The position numbers and the translations under genes are program-made. This document shows positions 60,621-64,000 of a stretch of DNA of 64,000 nucleotides, piece after piece; position 1 is the first letter of the stretch; every line of letters begins with the position of its first letter. This DNA comes from Ophiodon elongatus (lineage: Eukaryota; Chordata; Actinopteri; Perciformes; Hexagrammidae), in assembly GCA_016806645.1 (NCBI GenBank), contig JACSYO010001856.1, forward strand, positions 681,001-745,000, written 5' to 3'. Below the pieces are notes generated by a model that was not told the DNA's origin, did not search any database, and saw only the letters and a program-made list of their open reading frames with translations.

Positions 60621-63600
60621 TTGACACCAACTCGTCCAAAGTTTCGAGTGTGAAGAACTTCCCTCTTTTTTTTCACGCCATCTCGTGACCAGCAAAATGA
60701 GGAGATGAGAAAGCCGCGGTGCCGTGAGGCGGTGCCAACGGTGGCCTGAGAGTGCACAAAGGTCATGCGCGTCCCCGGCCCATGATGAAACCGAGACAAC
60801 ATGGAGAGCGCGAACTATGGCGGCAAATGAGAAAACTCACTTCCTCCCGAGAAATGAATACCAGTACGTTTTACAGACACAAAAACCTACATTTAAGAGG
60901 TCTTGTACGCATTTTGCAACAAACACTTTTGTTTGGCGTCAACACATGCGCAGACTCGTGAAAGGGTGCAAATAGACAAACCAAAAGCCCAATTTCTTCC
61001 GCTGTAATTTGCTCAGACGATGCAAGTCAATGGAAGCGGTTGGTTGTAAATACAGATGGGGATGTACATCATAAGTGAGTGTATGAGCCCATGCAGGTTA
61101 TGTTGAAGGTGTGTTCCCTCTACAAAATGAATCTGTGACCATCTCTCCTTTTGACCAATCATGCATCCTCCCATGTCACATATCACAGCTACAGTAATAC
61201 AGTCTGAGCTCTCCGTTTCTTTAATAGCAACGTGAAGAACAGCCGTGTTTAAAATCCGCTAGACAGCTAATGTTTTTTTTTTAGCAGCGCTCCTTTCCAA
61301 GTTATAATTTCACATGACTCTCACGGGAGATACAGCGAAACACTTTGACACGAGGAGTTAAAGGAGAACCGCCAAATGTTCAACAAATGAATAGACGCAA
61401 CTGATCACTTTGAGACACCGCGGATCGGATTGAATCGAAATCTGAAAGAGATAAGAGAAAAAAAAATTCTAGTCTAGAAAGCATTCATTTACCAGGAATA
61501 AAAAGTAAATCCTGAGAATGTCACACACATGATTACTGCTTTAAAATGTAAACACTCTGTGTTTAATGCACTGACTAGAAAACATCAATTTCGGTTTGCT
61601 TAATTAGAATTAGAGCTAAAACCATCCTTTGATTAATTGATTGTGCTTTGTTATGACGGACTAAGACGCGACGAGTGTCTGTGCTCTACTTACAGCTTCC
61701 CATGTTTTCATCTACAAAATGAAACTTTCCATAAATAGTTAACTTTCTCTGGGGTTATGCTCCCACCAACCCACCTCCTGTCAATCACAACCCAGACAAG
61801 CACACAGGTGCTTTCCCCTGCGTTTAGTCTGTGTAATAAAGTCGAGCTTGATAAAGCAAAAGTGAGAAAATGTTGGAAATTAAACTCATGATGCTTATTA
61901 TTAATTATTATTATTATTATTAATAATAATTAGGCTTTTGCATTGTTCAGCTTTAAACTCCCAATCATGTCTTAAATTATTTATAGTTTTGCTTTATTGT
62001 TGCTTGTTATCCATTGTCTAGCTCTATAGTGAAGTTTAGACTGTTTAGCAGCAGTCACAGTTTCCCACTGATACAATCAAACGGGAGAGGGAAGTGAAAC
62101 CTGACTAAACATAGCTGCTCCAGACGCATTCTGATGACAGGTGTACACTACTGTCTGTCTCGGCTGTATCCAGACTCCTTCTGGATTTGTCCGGATAAAA
62201 AAAGGACACTGAGGTGGGACAGAACCCAACATGGTCCAGGCAGAGCTGGCTGGAGACAGTTTGGCCATAGCACTCATGTTCGCTCCACATTATGTCTTCT
62301 GATTAAAGTCATAAAAGGCAGCTTGCCATGGCAATATTTGGATGTGTATTAGTCATAGTGCTGACACAATTAGTCAGTTAATTATTTCGTCAATTAAAAA
62401 AATGTTTATTTATCGGATGTAATGGCAAACATTCACTGGTTCCAGCTTCTGAAATGTGAGGATTTGCTGATTTTCTCTGCTTTGCGTCATTATACTGTAT
62501 GTTTCTTTTGGCTTTTCAACTGTTTGGTTGAACAAAACAAGATATCAGAAGGCTTCACAGCGGACTTAATTTTGTAATAATAAATAAACAGTACCACTCC
62601 AACAGAAACTGTGCTCAATATATTTTGGTACTGACTGAAATGTATTGAACCTACCCACCAAAAGCTGTCTGCAAAACGTCTTCTCAGATTTGTGCTCACA
62701 GTTGAGAGTGACATAGAAAATAAATACATTGAAATAAAAAGAGAACTGATTTAAACGGTAGATTGTAAATCAGTTTTCTCAAAAGTATAACCGTAAGCTC
62801 TGTGATGCGGATGTTTCTTGCCATAATGCACCTTGGGGGGGGGGGGTCGTAGTTAACTTCTTGCCCCATGTTTTTATGCACACCGGCCTGTACCTTCGAT
62901 CAAAGAACTACATTAATTTACATGTAACATTGTCTTTGCGAAATATGAACGGGACTTTAAATAACTCCTCTTGCAACTCTACACAGTGCTGCAGGAACGA
63001 GTCCTAAAACCTGGAAAGGAGTTCACATGTTAGCACTTCAAGTTCCCCCGTCTTGAAGTCAATGGGTTTTTTTTTTTAATGGGTTTTTGGTTAGATGACT
63101 GAAATATGGTCTGTGGTTTACTCAAGTTTGAGATATTTCAATGTTTTGTTCCACGATACAAAATATGCCAGTTAATACACCTCTCGTGAATTTTGAAGCT
63201 TTTTACATGTCTTTAAAAAAGGCGGCGGCTCAATGAGACGACTAAACGTCATCACGGCGACTAGTCCGCCTTCACCGCCGGTTGCCACGGAGCTAATTCT
63301 CTGCAATAATCCAAAATCCAATGAAAAAAATACCATTAGCATTTTGTCGAGGGAACCAGTACGACGCTAACCTCCAGGGTTGGCCTACAAAAATACGTCA
63401 CCCCTGCAGCACTCTACTGTGCTGTATGGAAGGAAGTTCAAACCCAGACCTAGCAGCAACACTTTTGTACCTGCAGTAAAACCTCAGCAAACTTCCAGCT
63501 GTGCAGAAGGAGCAGCTCGGTTTATGAGGCCATCGTCCCTGGTAACCTGAGAGGGGAGACAGTCACCTGGTTCATCTAGTTTGCATTTCCGTGAGGACGC

Positions 63601-64000
63601 TAACTGTTTTTTGTGGTTATTTTGAACCCCTGCAAGTTAGCCACTTGTTGAACATAGACAAACAGAAGCAACCCCTATGTTACAGGAGGCAGGCCGTTGT
63701 ATTTGGGTTAATATGAACAACAGAGGAGAGTAAATAGCACCACAGATGGATGGGTTAAATAAGAAACAAATAGGGAGTGATGGGGAGAGAAGCTTTTAGT
63801 CAAGATACAGCTTTTATTGTAGAATGCTAACGTTTTCTACGCCTAACGTGTTGTTTTTATCTGTGATAGAAAACATTTTTTTAATAAAGTTTGCGACATA
63901 AATGTCACGGGGAAGTGTGGTAAACAACAGGATAGAGAGAACATGGAGGAAAGAGAGAGAAAGGGAAACGGCAGAGGACAAAATGGGGGCGTAATAGAGG

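Larger units (their letters stand above)
57377..64000. other. Upstream region or first intron of znf710
   Basis: The exon that carries the znf710 start codon begins at an AG acceptor (57376), so at least one untranslated exon must lie at higher coordinates, here or beyond the window. I could not place it. The region is dominated by purine/pyrimidine tracts (58.25-60.45 kb), a (CA)n array, an (AAAC)n-type stretch near 59484-59512, AT-rich (TTA)n near 61900 and a G-run near 62836. No other gene was recognised. Confidence 0.5.

Overview
The window is teleost (ray-finned fish) nuclear DNA, most likely from a percomorph. It has vertebrate-type genes with short exons and GT-AG introns, very long (AC)n and (GA)n microsatellites, and several dispersed repeats of kinds I recognise from percomorph genomes. 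Nothing bacterial, viral or plasmid-like was seen. The species cannot be named from this sequence alone.

Layout. From 11.06 kb down to the window edge the minus strand carries the first seven coding exons of rasgrf1 (PH, coiled coil, IQ motif and part of the DH domain of a Ras/Rac exchange factor). The rest of that gene lies off the left end. A near-consensus RE1 (REST/NRSF) element and a palindromic E-box sit about 0.45 kb upstream of its start codon. From 11.6 to 30.5 kb I find no protein gene, only microsatellites, palindromes and old repeats. At 30.6 kb on the plus strand is the microRNA gene mir-184. At 33.5-36.1 kb (minus) is a complete seven-exon RDH11/12/13/14-type retinol dehydrogenase whose last intron has a GC donor. 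At 37.4-39.4 kb (plus) is tmed3, a p24 cargo receptor. At 41.6-46.4 kb (plus) is idh2, mitochondrial NADP isocitrate dehydrogenase, complete in 11 exons. At 51.1-57.3 kb (minus) is the complete coding part of znf710, an 11-finger C2H2 protein. The last 6.5 kb is upstream or 5' intronic DNA of znf710, dominated by purine/pyrimidine tracts and an (AC)n array.

How it fits together. The genes are unrelated in function (neuronal Ras signalling, microRNA, retinoid/lipid carbonyl metabolism, early secretory traffic, mitochondrial NADPH supply, transcription control), so this is a conserved neighbourhood and not an operon. rasgrf1(-), mir-184(+) and tmed3(+) have the order and orientation of human 15q25.1. 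The convergent idh2/znf710 pair matches human 15q26.1. Here the two blocks are adjacent. All exon boundaries below were read by hand from splice sites and checked for phase. In each complete gene the coding exons add up to an uninterrupted reading frame.

No new multi-gene system was found. The most interesting items are a near-perfect 26-bp-arm hairpin in the idh2 3' UTR, a second hairpin in tmed3 intron 1, the RE1 upstream of rasgrf1, the obligatory GC-AG intron in the retinol dehydrogenase, the fused synteny block, and an unexplained candidate exon near mir-184.
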